Below, piece by piece: positions 1 through 10,441 of a stretch of DNA of 64,000 bases. The DNA comes from Amorphophallus konjac (taxonomy: Eukaryota > Streptophyta > Magnoliopsida > Alismatales > Araceae), in contig CM040125.1 in assembly GCA_022559845.1 (NCBI GenBank), positions 199,122,102 to 199,186,101 on the forward strand, read 5' to 3'. Each line of letters begins with the position of its first letter. The stretch's first letter is position 1. The position numbers and the translations under genes were made by a program. Below the pieces are notes generated by a model, which saw nothing but the letters and a program-made list of their open reading frames with translations, searched no databases and was not told the DNA's origin.

Positions 1-1
1 T

Positions 2-1048
2 GCAGAGCAGGAGCGCGCCCTACGTGCCTTGCAAAATGTCTCTCCAGCTAAGGACGAGGAGAAATCCCTGTTCTCTGATTACATCTTGACGGCAGAGGTA
101 ACTCCCAGAACCTCCATTCCGACCTTCAAGTCCAACGACGGCCAAGGCGACCCGGCCGACCACTTCGACAGCTTTGATGCCCTGATGACCCTGTATGGAG
201 CGTCCGACACCATCAAGTGCCGAGCCTTTGCGACCACCCTGGTCCAAGGTGCCCAAGCATGGTTTCAGGTCCTCGCCCCCAGATCCATCCGAGATTTCAA
301 GCAATTCGGGCGAGTATTCAAGGAGAGTTTCGCCGGTAGCGGCCCCCCAAGGTTGGTAGCGGGGCTATTGGCTCTCAAACAGGCGCAAGGGGAGAAACTC
401 CGGGCTTACATCAACCGATTCAAGTCAAAATCCCTGAGAATCCCCCGCCTGGATGTAGCCTCGGCCATAACCGCGCTGACCGGGGGCACCCGGGACGAGA
501 ACATCCGCCGCGAACTTGTCCTCCACCCTCCCTCGACTCTTGCCGAGCTAGTGACTCTGGCTTTGCACCATGCAGAGTGCGAAGAAGTACTCAACGCATG
601 CCGAGGCGCAACCGGCTCGGGTCGAGAGGGGGACAAGAAGCGGGCACTCGAGTCAAGCTCGGGCGAAGGAAAAAGGCGGAACCGAGACGGAGAGCACAAG
701 GAGCCATCCCGGAAGTACGAGCGGTACACTCCCTTAACCACTCCGGCGTATGAGATATATGAAGACATCAAAGGCTCGGGCCTTCTCTGCCAACCCGAGC
801 CAATGACGTCGAAAAACTGTAATCTCAACAAGCATTGCCTATTCCACAGTGACCACGGGCATCATATCGGCGATTTCCACCAGCTCCGGGATGAGATCGA
901 GCGTCTCGTCCACCAAGGACACCTGTCCCGATTCGTGGCTGGGCGTGAGGAAGACCGAGGCGCCCCAGATGAAATCAACAATGCCCCTCGCGGGGTCCAC
1001 ATCAACGTCATCACTGGAGGAGCTGCATCAGGAGGGGACAGTAGCTGA
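2..1048 (+). CDS. gag: Gag polyprotein, 5' partial (Tat type)
   Basis: The frame is open from base 2, so the true start is outside the window; there is no ATG near the first residues. Roughly residues 40-190 read as a retrotransposon Gag domain, with a PTF...DPADHF start, an aromatic QAWFQ segment and a YINRF segment. A charged Arg/Lys/Glu-rich linker follows. The C-terminal part has the CLFHSDHGHHIGDFHQLRDE pattern typical of Tat Gag, an H/C-containing nucleic-acid-binding segment rather than a classical CCHC knuckle. Gag forms the virus-like particle in the cytoplasm. It ends at a TGA at 1046-1048. The protease continues in the same frame, so this stop may be a mutation rather than the natural end. 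Confidence 0.85.
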   Translation, partial: AEQERALRALQNVSPAKDEEKSLFSDYILTAEVTPRTSIPTFKSNDGQGDPADHFDSFDALMTLYGASDTIKCRAFATTLVQGAQAWFQVLAPRSIRDFKQFGRVFKESFAGSGPPRLVAGLLALKQAQGEKLRAYINRFKSKSLRIPRLDVASAITALTGGTRDENIRRELVLHPPSTLAELVTLALHHAECEEVLNACRGATGSGREGDKKRALESSSGEGKRRNRDGEHKEPSRKYERYTPLTTPAYEIYEDIKGSGLLCQPEPMTSKNCNLNKHCLFHSDHGHHIGDFHQLRDEIERLVHQGHLSRFVAGREEDRGAPDEINNAPRGVHINVITGGAASGGDSS

Positions 1049-2786
1049 GGAAGGAAGCGTCATGCTGAGCGGGCGAGCCGAGCCATCGAGCCTCCCAAGG
1101 CCCCGCCAAGTGAGCCCCAGGTCATAGTCTTCTCCGACCAAGATCTGGAAGGGCTGACCACCCCGCGTGACGACGCCCTTGTCATATCAGCCACAATAAA
1201 CCATTGTAACATAGATAGAATTCTAGTTGACAATGGAAGTGCCCATGATGTATTATCTTACGAATGTTTCCTTAAGATGGGGAAGCATCCGTCTAAACTT
1301 CACCCGATCCGAACCCCCCCTTTGTGGGTTCAATGGCCAGGCCACTTATCCCGAGGGAGCCCTAAGCCTGTTGGTTACTCTCGACACCCCACCCAAAACC
1401 GTTACGGTCATGGTGGACTTCATAGTGATCAAGGGTATGATAGCATACAACGCAATCTTCGGCCAAGGAATCCTTAGCCGAACGAAAGCGGTGCCCTCTA
1501 CCTATCACCAAAAGATGAAGTTCCCCACCAAAAATGGGATGGGGGAAGTCCGAGGTAACCAGGCGATGGCCAGAAGGTGCTATAATATCTCGGTTGAAGC
1601 CACAAGGTCGGACGGGATGAACAAGGGCCCCCGCGAAGTCGAGGAAAAACCCGTAACCTCCGAGCCTGGAGGCGAGGTGCTAACGGTTTTCCTAAACGAC
1701 GACCCCACCCTAGGAGCAAAGATTGGAGCCGACCTACCATCTAAGGTTCAGCAGCAATACAAAGAGTTTCTTTCCGTGTATACCCGAGTCTTTACATGGT
1801 CTGATGATCAACTCCCTGGAATACCGGAAGAGACGGTGATGCATAAGCTCAACCTCGACCCGACCGTGAAGCCCGTACAACAACGTAGAAGGAAGCACGC
1901 GCCAGAGAAGCAGGTGATCATCAAGGAGCAAGGCAGCAAGGGGCAAAAGACTGGTCTTTTTAGACCGGTCATGTACCCGACGTGGCCGGCAAACGTCATC
2001 CTGGTGCCAAAAGCTTCGGGAAAGTGGCGAATGTGCGTGGGCTTCACCGACTTGAACAAGGCTACACCAAAAGAATGCTATCCATTACCGAGCATCGACC
2101 AACTGGTTGATTCAACCTTGGGCAATGAGATACTCAATTTCCTGGACACCTATTCAGGTTACCGCCATATCAGAATGGATCCAAGAGACGTTGAGAAGAC
2201 CGCCTTTATTATCGACTTCGGCGTATACTGCTACACCTGGATGCCTTTCTGGTTGAAGAACGCTGGAGCCACGTACAAGAGGCTGGTCAATCATATGTTC
2301 GAAGGACAGCTCGGTCAGAACGTCGAGGCCTATATTGACGACATGCTCGTCAAGACCCCCAAGGTCGAGGATCACTTCGCCGACCTAGCTGAGACCTTCA
2401 ACACCCTCCTGAGGTACAATACGAAGCTCAATCCCACCAAGTGCGCCTTCGGAGTAAGATCTGGGAAGTTCCTGGGTTTCTTAGTCACCCAGCATGGGAT
2501 CAAGGCCAACCCCGACAAGGTCAAGGCCATCCTGGACATGCGCCCACCCACCTGCATCAAAGATGTCCAACGCCTCACTAGGCGCATTGCCCCGCTCAGC
2601 AGATTCCTGTCCCGCGTGGCAGAACGATGTCTACCCTTCTTCAAGCTATTGAGGGGGTCCAAAATGGCATCTACTACGTTCGTATGGGACAAGGAATGCC
2701 AAAGGGCATTCGGCGAGCTTAACGAGTTCTTGGTTTCACCCCCGGTGCTTTCCAAGCCTGTCCTAGGTGAAGCCTTGTATCTCTAA
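1049..2786 (+). pseudogene. pol: Protease and reverse transcriptase region of Tat pol, frameshifted
   Basis: Just after the Gag stop, in the Gag frame, the protease reads ILVDNGSAHDVLSYE around 1217-1262; DNGS replaces the usual D-T/G-G-S active site. At a run of C near 1312-1320 the reading shifts to the frame starting at 1227, where the protease C-terminus (AYNAIFGQ, then STYHQKMKFPT) joins the reverse transcriptase. RT motifs seen are WRMCVGFTDLNKA, the YIDDMLV catalytic box near 2331 and FLGFLV. It ends at TAA 2784-2786, after which RNase H continues in the same frame. RT copies the element RNA into DNA inside the particle. Confidence 0.85.
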
Positions 2787-3830
2787 CTCTCAACGACTCC
2801 ATCTACAATTAGCTCGATCCTGGTCAGAAATGACTCGGGAGACGAGAGACCGGTCTACTACACCAGCAAGGTGCTCAACGAGGCTGAAAGAAGGTACCCC
2901 GCAACCGAGAAACTCGTGCTAGCGTTGGTTACCTCGGCCAAGCACCTCCGACCCTATTTCCAAGGGCATTCCATCAACGTGCTGACCGGCGAACCTTTGA
3001 AAAGGATCCTCGCTCATTTTGAAGCCTTGGGATGCCTCGTCAAGTGGGCCATCATGCTCGGGGCCTACGATATATCATATTAGCCTCGCTTGGCCATCAA
3101 AGGATAGGCGCTCGCTGACTTCATCGTCGAGAGAACTATCCCGACTGAAGAAAAGTCTCCGTCTGCGCCCGGGCCAACCTGGGAACTGTTCGTCGACGTA
3201 TCCTCCAACTCGGCCAGAAGCGGCGCTGGAATCCTCCTGAAGTCCCCCGAGGGAGCAGAGCTGCAATACACCTTGAAGTTTAACTTCAAGACGTCCAACA
3301 ATGCCTCCGAGTACGAAGCCCTTATCTCAGGAGCCCGCATGGCCCGGTGACTGGTGGCTGAGCGAGTCAGAATTCACACTGACTCCCAACTAGTCGCTAG
3401 CCAGGTCAACGGTGATTACGAAGCTCGAGAAGCACCGATGATCAAATACCTCCAGCTGGTTAGAGCCGTGGCACAATAGTTCGAGAGTTTTGAGGTAGTT
3501 CGAATAGCTCGGGAAGAAAACTCCCGAGCGGACGCCCTCTCACGGCTGGCCTCCTCTCTTGACCCCGAGGGTACTCGATCGGTCCTTCTCGAAGAGCTTG
3601 AGCGACCGAGCATCGATTCGGAGCTCTTGGCTGTTGACCAGGCCTCCCCAAGTGACTGGCGCACGCCCTACTTGTTGTGGCTCCAAGACTCTCAAGAGCC
3701 TCCCGACCCCCGGGAAGTCTGAAGATTGATGTACCGAGCTCGACGATTCGTCGTTCTGGAAAGCACTCTCTATCGAAGATCCTTCTCCGGTCCTCTCCTG
3801 AAGTGCCTCAATACTGACGAAGCCAACTAA
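2787..3830 (+). pseudogene. pol: Two RNase H domains of Tat pol, several in-frame stops
   Basis: Still in the RT frame, 2871-3080 encodes the Ty3-type RNase H (YYTSKVLNEAERRYPATEKL, then a weak RPYFQGH segment). From about 3180 a second, archaeal-like RNase H begins (ELFVDVSSNSARSGAGILL, then TSNNASEYEAL and ENSRADALSRLAS). Two RNase H domains are the hallmark of the Tat group. In-frame stops occur near 3081, 3103, 3348, 3477, 3720 and 3828, so no functional product is expected. The rest of the frame is preserved, consistent with point decay. Confidence 0.8.
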
Positions 3831-4892
3831 GCGATTCAAGAAGTTCACGAAGGCCTGTGCGGAGCGCATTTGGGAGGATGGTCACTCGCCAGGATCTTGC
3901 TACGGCAAGGTTATTGGTGGCCCACTCTACAGCGTGACTGCTCAACCTACATACGGCACTGCGACCGATGCCAACGATTTGACCACTTGGTCCATCAGCC
4001 GGCAACGGAGCTCGTTACCCTAGCCGAGCCATATCCTTTCGCTCGCTGGGGAATCAACATCCTCGGGCCGTTCCCCACGGCTCAAGCCCAGAAGAAGTTC
4101 ATCATTGTCCCCATCGACTACTTCACCAAATGGATCGAGGCCAAAGCCACAACAAGAATCACCGAGACAGTCATCTGGAGTTTCGTCTAGAAATCGATCA
4201 TCTGTCGCTACGGCATCCCCCGAGTGATAGTGAGCAATAATGGTCGGCAATTTGATTCTCGTTATTTCCGAGATAGATGCGCCGACCTAAACATTCGCAT
4301 TCACTTCACCTCGGTCGCCCACCCTCAGGCTAACGGGCTGGTCGAAAATGCCAACAAGAATATCTTAAAAGGCATCAAGACCAGGCTCGGCAAAGCCAAG
4401 GGTAGCTGGCTTGAGGAAATGTCGAACGTACTTTGGTCACACAGAACAACTCCCATAACGGCAACCAGTGAAAGTCCCTTTCAGTTGGTGTACGGCGTCG
4501 AGGCCGTTATCCCATTGGAGATCGCCAATCCCTCCCTCTGAGTCATCTGTTACTCGCACGAGGCAAACGACCAGAAATTGCTCGAAAACCTCGACCTAGC
4601 AGATGAGCTCCGAGAGATTGCCAGCATCCGAGCAACGGAATATCAACGCCACCTCACTCAATACTACAACGCCAAAGTCCGAGATAGACACTTTCAACTG
4701 GGAGATTTCATCCTCAGGAAAGCCGAAGCCTCTCGACCACTTGAGGCGGCGGGTAAGCTATCCCCTAATTGGGAAGGCCCCTACCAAGTGGTCGAGACAC
4801 TCGAGAAAGGAGCATACCAGCTATCCACGATGGAAGGAGAGCCCATCCATCGGACCTGGAACGCGACTACACTACGCAAGTTCTACTTCTGA
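3831..4892 (+). pseudogene. pol: Integrase of Tat pol, stops and altered catalytic residues
   Basis: The zinc-binding HHCC segment is clear (HEGLCGAHLGG ... YIRHCDRCQR). In the core, the first catalytic Asp is replaced in WGINILGPF (family form WGIDILGPF), and the second reads SNNGRQF instead of SDNGRQF. The third acidic residue remains in NGLVENANK. The C-terminal segment (KLSPNWEGPYQVVE ... TLRKFYF) ends at TGA 4890-4892. Stops at 4188-4190 and 4539-4541 break the frame. Both Asp-to-Asn changes are G-to-A transitions, so this integrase would be dead even if the stops were read through. Confidence 0.85.
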
Positions 4893-6033
4893 ATACTAAG
4901 CATTGTGTAAACGACATGAAATGAAACAAAAGCCTCCTTTCTTTTATTTAAACAACTCGCTTGTACATCAGAAAGGCCGAAGCCAAGAAAATACATGTCA
5001 AAAAAGCAAAAAATCCATCTGGCGCCGCCGTATGAGCCCATCGCTCGGCTGACTCAGTTGACCTTCCTGTGTCCAGCCACTGACTCTGCCTTGTGCAGAA
5101 ACTGGCTCGGATAAAGGGTAGTCGACCCCGTTGGCTCGGGTAGCTCAGAACAAGGGTGACAGAAGGATTAGGAAGGAGAAGGCTAGCTTCCAAGTTGATA
5201 GAGATGGAGGAAGGGAAAGAGGGAACGCATATGAAGGCATCCTCCCCGCCAATCTGCCAACTCTTTGGAAGGAAGGGAGTGCAAGTACCCTCCGAATAGT
5301 GAAAGAAATGATGAGAAGAGCAGAAGAGGGAAAAAGAAACTAGCAGAGCTAGATGAGGAGGCAGGGGAAAGCTCGGAAAGGAGGGAGCTTAATTGGCTTC
5401 CTCCTCCCCTCCATGGAGCGAGCAGGAAGGGACGGGCGATAGTGATGCCTGATGCCCCCATCCGTCCACCATCTCGCCCCCCCGCAAGCGTCGCCGGAAC
5501 TGATAAAAAGAAGATGACGTGCCTCCACACGTCGAACCCTCTTTAAACCTACCCGCCAGCCGTCGAACCCCCTTTAAACCCGAAGCAGCAAGGACTCTCT
5601 GCCCTCCATCATTGGCAGCCTCATCTTCCAGAGCGTTTTCCATGCTTCAAATATAATGGCACAATGTTACGTGAAGAAAGAATGAGGAAAGACTATCGCG
5701 GAAAACCCTAAGCAGTGGAGAGGAAGGGACGCCCTTCAGACCTTTTATAGGTGAAGGGAGGGTATTTGCCTTAAATATTTCTCCCCTCGAAAACACGCCA
5801 AAGGGACCTCTCCCTACGAACGGTCACCTCAAACTTCTCATTTCTGCCCCAGCGGGACACACGAAGCGGTCAAACATTTAAAGCATGAGAGAACGGAAAG
5901 ACACCCTGTCAGACGCTCACCCAACCATCAGGCGAGATCCCCGCAGAAGGTATCGGCACTTTACAACTATTGCAGATACGCTGAATAAAATACGGCAATG
6001 GCGATACAAAACAGTTAAGTCTTCATCATAATG
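4893..6033 (+). other. Noncoding spacer between pol and the antisense ORF of element A
   Basis: No convincing gene. Purine-rich stretches lie near 5150-5400. Only short open frames occur, none with a recognisable domain. Such spacers are normal in Tat elements. Confidence 0.6.
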
Positions 6034-7833
6034 CTACTGCCTTACTTTTTTTCCTACACAACAAGGAAAGTTCTCCTTCAAAAAAGGAAAAGACATGCAA
6101 AAAGAGAAAGCAAAGCAGATACATTGAGCCTCTGGCCCACCCTGAAGATTGAAAGTGGAAGGCTCAGACGGTCTGCCCCCGGCACCCTCGGCGATGGCTG
6201 ACCCTGGCACTAACCCCACCGGCGTGGGAACTGCCTCGGTTGCGCACCCTCCCGAGGCATCCGGAGTTGGCGACCCTTCAGATAAAGATCCCCCCTGATC
6301 TTCTTCCTCCGACGCAGAGGCACCGGAGGATGACAAGTCCGAGTCATAGCATTGCCCGGACAGGAAATCGAGTGTCTCGGACTCCTGCTCCTCGACATAA
6401 GTGACGGCCCGATCATAGCCTTGCTTGAACCCCTTGTGGATGCCTCGGCGAAGTGCTAACTCGTAGTAGGGGAGGGCAGCCTCCTTAAGGTCGACCCGGT
6501 AGGCCTCTAAGCATTTGTACTGCTCGAGCGCCTCTGCCCCGGCCGATCCCACCATACCAGTGAGCTCAGCCTTCTCCCGCTCCGCCTCGGCTAACGTCCG
6601 TCCGGCCTCAGCCGCCTGCTTCTCGGCCTCCGCCGCCTGGTTCTCCGCCTTGGCCCGATCAGCCTCGGCCTCCCGCTGAAGGCGCTCGGCTTCCTCCACT
6701 CGGTCCACCAGCTCGGCACGCTCAGCCTCCCATCGGACATCTAGCTCGGTGCAAGCAACGCACTCCTCTTCAAGAAGCCTGCTCTTCCTCTCGAGCGATT
6801 CGCGGGCCCTAGCTAGTTTCTCGGTCAATGCCCGAGTCTCCACCTGGCTCGCCCGCACCAGCTCCCTAATGGAGGAAAGCTCGCGCTGGAGCCCATCACG
6901 CTCCTCGGCGAGCCGAGCCATCTTCCTGTCAGACCCGCCAAGGGTCCAGGCCAGGTTCGCCCGGTCTGACTCTGACCGAGCGTAAGCTTCTGCCAGAGTG
7001 GCCCCCATCTGGGCCAGGACCAAGCCGCCCTCCATAACCGTCTCGAGGGCCACGGAAGGGGAGTGCTGTCTGTCTCCCCCCTTCACCTCCACAGCTATAT
7101 CGCGACATATTTGATACATAGGGCCTTGGATGCCGAGCCTCTCCAGGGCCGCCGGAATAGAGACCCCCTCTTCGGTCGGTGTCTCACCGAACGGCCCGGA
7201 TCGAGCCGCGGCTTCATTCGCCCCCCGTGCCTCGGATGGTCGGGGCTGCATCACCTTTTCTTGCAACCCCCCAGCCTGGATCGGTTCGACACCTACACTG
7301 CCACCTGGAGCGTTGCCCGCCTCAGTCAACGCCTCAATCTCGACCGTGGTCCCAGCGTCACCTACCTCGTCTACGGCCCCCTCGGCTCCTACCGAGGGGA
7401 GAGTCGGGCCAGCACCGCTGCCAATCGCAGAAGTAGCCTCGGCCCCCTCGACTCCGGCTGAAGGGGGAGCCGAGCCAGCATCATCGTCGACCGTAGGAGC
7501 AGCCCCAACCTCCTCGGCCCCCTCTTGCTCGGCGGGTGGGAGAGCTCGCCCAGTAGGGTCGGCCCCTTCATGCTCGGCGGAGGGGTGAGCGGTGGCAAGG
7601 TCGCCTTCGATAGCAAGAATGGCCCCGGCCTTCTTGGTCCACTTCCTGGCCTTCACGGCGGCCCGGATCATGCCCTTCATGCGATCCTTGCGCTTGGACC
7701 CCCGCGGCCCGGAAGATTTGCCCCGGGCCGCCCCCTTGCCCTTATCTCTGGCTCGGGAGCGACCCGTGGGAGCAGCTGACTCATCGGCAGTCGAGTCATC
7801 GTCGAGATCGAGCACCTCTATGGCCTCCTCCAA
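6034..7833 (-). CDS. Antisense ORF of element A: acidic-basic, coiled-coil protein (599 aa)
   Basis: A single uninterrupted frame starts at ATG 7833 and ends at TAG 6034-6036, opposite to gag-pol. Residues 1-80 open with an acidic stretch then a very basic Gly/Lys/Arg region (possible nuclear targeting). Residues 80-250 are Ala/Gly/Glu-rich repeats around AEGA. About 290-430 is a long heptad-rich coiled coil (EAERLQREAEADRAK). About 470-500 holds a short conserved-looking GIHKGFKQGYDRAV segment. Extra antisense ORFs at this place are known in Tat elements; their function is unsettled. It stays fully open while the sense pol carries many stops. The last residues (FAFSFCMSFPFL) look like read-through into noncoding DNA. 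Confidence 0.75.
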   Translation of the reverse strand: MEEAIEVLDLDDDSTADESAAPTGRSRARDKGKGAARGKSSGPRGSKRKDRMKGMIRAAVKARKWTKKAGAILAIEGDLATAHPSAEHEGADPTGRALPPAEQEGAEEVGAAPTVDDDAGSAPPSAGVEGAEATSAIGSGAGPTLPSVGAEGAVDEVGDAGTTVEIEALTEAGNAPGGSVGVEPIQAGGLQEKVMQPRPSEARGANEAAARSGPFGETPTEEGVSIPAALERLGIQGPMYQICRDIAVEVKGGDRQHSPSVALETVMEGGLVLAQMGATLAEAYARSESDRANLAWTLGGSDRKMARLAEERDGLQRELSSIRELVRASQVETRALTEKLARARESLERKSRLLEEECVACTELDVRWEAERAELVDRVEEAERLQREAEADRAKAENQAAEAEKQAAEAGRTLAEAEREKAELTGMVGSAGAEALEQYKCLEAYRVDLKEAALPYYELALRRGIHKGFKQGYDRAVTYVEEQESETLDFLSGQCYDSDLSSSGASASEEEDQGGSLSEGSPTPDASGGCATEAVPTPVGLVPGSAIAEGAGGRPSEPSTFNLQGGPEAQCICFAFSFCMSFPFLKENFPCCVGKKVRQ

Positions 7834-8280
7834 AGCTGGCCGCTAGGTTTTTGCACCGAAGAAAGACACTCCTGGGACCCCGAAGACTCTGGAGGAAGAG
7901 GAAGAGGTCGGACTGCCTCTGCAGTTATCTCCGCCAACTCTACAAATGCCGCTGCAAGCCTCTGCTCTTCCGTCGTGTCTTCACGATGCATCAAAAGGCC
8001 CCAAAAGCAAGCACGAAGGAGAGCCAAACCCTAAAATGGTGGGAGTCTGAAGCAACGGCAAGCGCACAACGCCTATATTCCCACGCGGAAGGCGGCGCGT
8101 CGTTCCGACCTCCGAGAAAAGGGGGCCCTTTCAGTTCAAATCCGTCAGGATCATCATTCTTAAGGGCCCAGGTGACTATGACATGTGGCTTACTAACACC
8201 ACCAAATCTCCACCCATGTGAGCCACCCTGGTCCAAAACCCTAAATAGCTACTCCTCCGAGCTTACTAAAGCTCGGGAGT
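7834..8280 (-). other. Presumed leader/promoter side of the antisense ORF
   Basis: No gene seen. This 450-base stretch lies upstream of the antisense ORF and just before the polypurine tract. A promoter for the antisense transcript would be expected here or in the LTR, but I see no clear TATA box. Confidence 0.35.
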
Positions 8281-8294
8281 AGGAGGGGGACAAG
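8281..8294 (+). promoter_or_regulatory. Polypurine tract of element A
   Basis: The purine run AGGAGGGGGA at 8281-8290 lies directly before the TG that opens the 3' LTR. It would prime plus-strand DNA synthesis. Confidence 0.6.
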
Positions 8295-9047
8295 TGGAGA
8301 TGGGGATTTCTGTATCCCATCTAAGAGCAGCCGAACTAGGTCTGTAAGGACCAAACGAGGCCCAGCTCATCCAAGTGACAGCCCCGCAGGGCCCACTTAG
8401 GATAAAAAGCCCAATAAGATTACTCGGGATCAAACCCTTCCTCGGAGGCCCTTAGTCTCGGAAGGCCCGAACGTCGGTCAGAATAGAGGAAGACCCATGC
8501 TCGAGTTATCCCCTCACCGGGATAGAGTCAAGCACTCAGCGCCCACTCCGACCTATCTTCATCCGAGCTATGCCTATCGATCGGACAGGGTTGACACCCT
8601 TCATGCTTGGGTTTAACAGACGATTACTTATCCACGCTGCCGTTGAGAGCCCTTTATGAGCAGGAGTTTTTGAGGACGTAAAGAGCCCATGATGAGGACA
8701 TAACTTCCGCCTGAAACTCCTCAGCTTACGGGACTCATGGGGCTTGCGCACTATTTAAACCTGGGACTCCTTCCCGCGGAAGGTAAGGGCCAACACACAC
8801 CTAAAATTCTCTGAGCAAGAACCACGTCACCACCTTGGTGTAGAGGGATCTCGCACCTCTCTTTTCCTCCTTCCTTCATAGCTTCTACCATTGCTCTACT
8901 GACTTAGGCATCGGAGGGTTTACCCCAGGGAACCATCCCTGGGCCCCCTGATCCGTTTCCCTTCACTGCAGTTCATTATTCGGTGATCATCCCCCAGCTC
9001 AGGTCCAGCGCGAGACCACGCCTCTTCAACTGCCTATTATTTTATCA
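8295..9047 (+). repeat. 3' LTR of element A (about 753 bp)
   Basis: Starts TGGAGATGGGG after the polypurine tract and ends TTTTATCA. A TATA-like CTATTTAAA at 8751-8759 lies about 455 bp in, followed by a probable transcription start and R region. The 5' partner LTR is outside the window, so the ends are inferred from TG...CA and context. Confidence 0.65.
8751..8759 (+). promoter_or_regulatory. TATA-like box in the LTR of element A
   Basis: CTATTTAAA sits about two thirds into the LTR, where the U3/R boundary promoter is expected. Confidence 0.5.
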
Positions 9048-10327
9048 GAAGGCAAGGGCAGAGAGCTGGCTCTGAGCCTGTGTTATGTAAATTGTGGAAT
9101 CAAAGACACCCCCGGAGAGCCTCCCTTTTATGTTGGAAAATTCTGAGGCATGCTGTCCCAGTTGACAGACAAATTCAAGCTTGTGGAATTCCTTTAGCAT
9201 CTTGATGTGTTTGCTGTCATGCTTCTCATGCTTCTCATGCCATTGAGGATGAAGATCACTTATTTGTTAATAGTGATCTAGCAATGTTCCTATGGAGTAA
9301 ATTTACCCCATTGATAACCACTCCCTGTTTGGAAGCTACTTCTATTAGCGGTAGGCTGAGAGCTGTCATACATGGAGCTGCCATTTATAAACCTAAATGG
9401 TTTATCTCTCTGCTGGTTATTATCTTGATTGTTTGTGAAATCTGTAAAAATAGATGTCGGGTCAAGTATGAAGATCTTCAAACAGACTTTATGAGGATCT
9501 CAGATCAGATTCTCTCATAGATCAAGCACACTATTACTCAACTCAAATTTAAGCGAGGGCCCAGCTCTGGATATCTGAATACTCTGTAGGAATTGGTATC
9601 AGAATTAACTATATCTGGACTATTTGCATCACTGTCCGATGGCTAGCCCCTATCATTAACTTTTCCCTTAATGTGGACGGTGCAAGTAAAGGTAATCCCG
9701 GCCCCTCTAGTGTGGTGGATGTTTCAGAAATGTTTATGGCCAAGTAAAGTTGGGTTTTTCTTATTACTATGGTATTGGCTCTAACATGGTGGCAGAAGGT
9801 CGGGCCTTATTAGATGGACTTCGACTTGCACAGACTCATTCTATTCCTATTTCAGTCATTATCACTGATTCCATGATATTGATTGATCTGCTAAACAATA
9901 AAAAGGACCCTCCGTGGTCTCTTCTTCCTTGGTGGAGCAGTCTTCTACAGTCATTTTCTACACTTCAATGCCCTATTGTTCATTCATATAGAGAAGCTAA
10001 CCAGCTTGCGGACGCCTTATCTAATAATGCGGTTCTCATGGCATGCAACCAGGAGTTTAGGTCTATTGGGGAGCTACCTTTGCTTGCTAAAGGGTATGCC
10101 ATAGCTGATGCTATTGGCATTCCAAATATTCATAGGAGACTTGTATAGTTTTGACTTTTCTCTTTATTTTTTAGAGGCATTGCCTCCTCTGAATCTGTAC
10201 ATGTTTTTGATAAAGCAATAAAATAAAGCATCTAATGGTGAGTTGGTGGAGTGGGAACATCCCCGTCCTTTAGAATGATGGTGCACTCTCCCTGCGTCCT
10301 ATTAGATGACTTGGTTCCAAAAAAAAA
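9048..10327 (+). pseudogene. LINE (L1-type) 3' fragment: zinc-finger and RNase H end
   Basis: The first 300 bases read as the zf-RVT type C-terminal region of plant LINE reverse transcriptases (cysteines then an EDEDHLF segment and W). From about 9660 an RNase H domain follows: VDGASKGNPG, EGRALLDGL, IITDSM and REANQLADAL carry the four expected acidic residues. A frameshift separates GNPG (ending near 9746) from the rest (open frame 9750-10148). The unit ends in a poly(A) run at 10319-10327, as expected for retrotransposition by target-primed reverse transcription. The 5' part is missing. Confidence 0.75.
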
Positions 10328-10441
10328 GCAGGTTAAAAGTCATGATTCCCGTCGATTTAGGTCGACCGGGAGGGGGGTCCGGTTATGATTCCCGTGGATT
10401 CGGTTCTCCGGTAAGGACCATATTTAGCTTATTTCATATTT
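10328..10441. other. Short spacer between the LINE tail and element B
   Basis: A near-repeat ATGATTCCCGT(C/G)GATT occurs at about 10343 and 10385. Nothing else is recognised. Confidence 0.3.

Larger units (their letters stand above)
1..9047 (+). mobile_element. Element A: Tat-lineage Ty3/gypsy LTR retrotransposon, 5' truncated by the window
   Basis: The order is gag, protease, reverse transcriptase, RNase H, a second (archaeal-type) RNase H, integrase, a noncoding stretch, an antisense ORF, polypurine tract and 3' LTR. Dual RNase H plus an extra antisense ORF between pol and the 3' LTR is known from the Tat lineage (Retand/Ogre relatives). The 5' LTR, primer site and gag start lie left of the window. 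The sense coding region has one frameshift and about ten in-frame stops, so the copy is not autonomous. Family assignment comes from my reading of the protein motifs, not from a search. Confidence 0.9.

Noticed and set aside
5183..5546. Small frames on both strands between pol and the antisense ORF
   Set aside because: Purine-rich low-complexity sequence gives open frames on both strands; no support for a gene.
7063..7588. Plus-strand frames of 132 and 152 aa opposite the antisense ORF
   Set aside because: Shadows of the GC-rich 599-aa frame; no domain.
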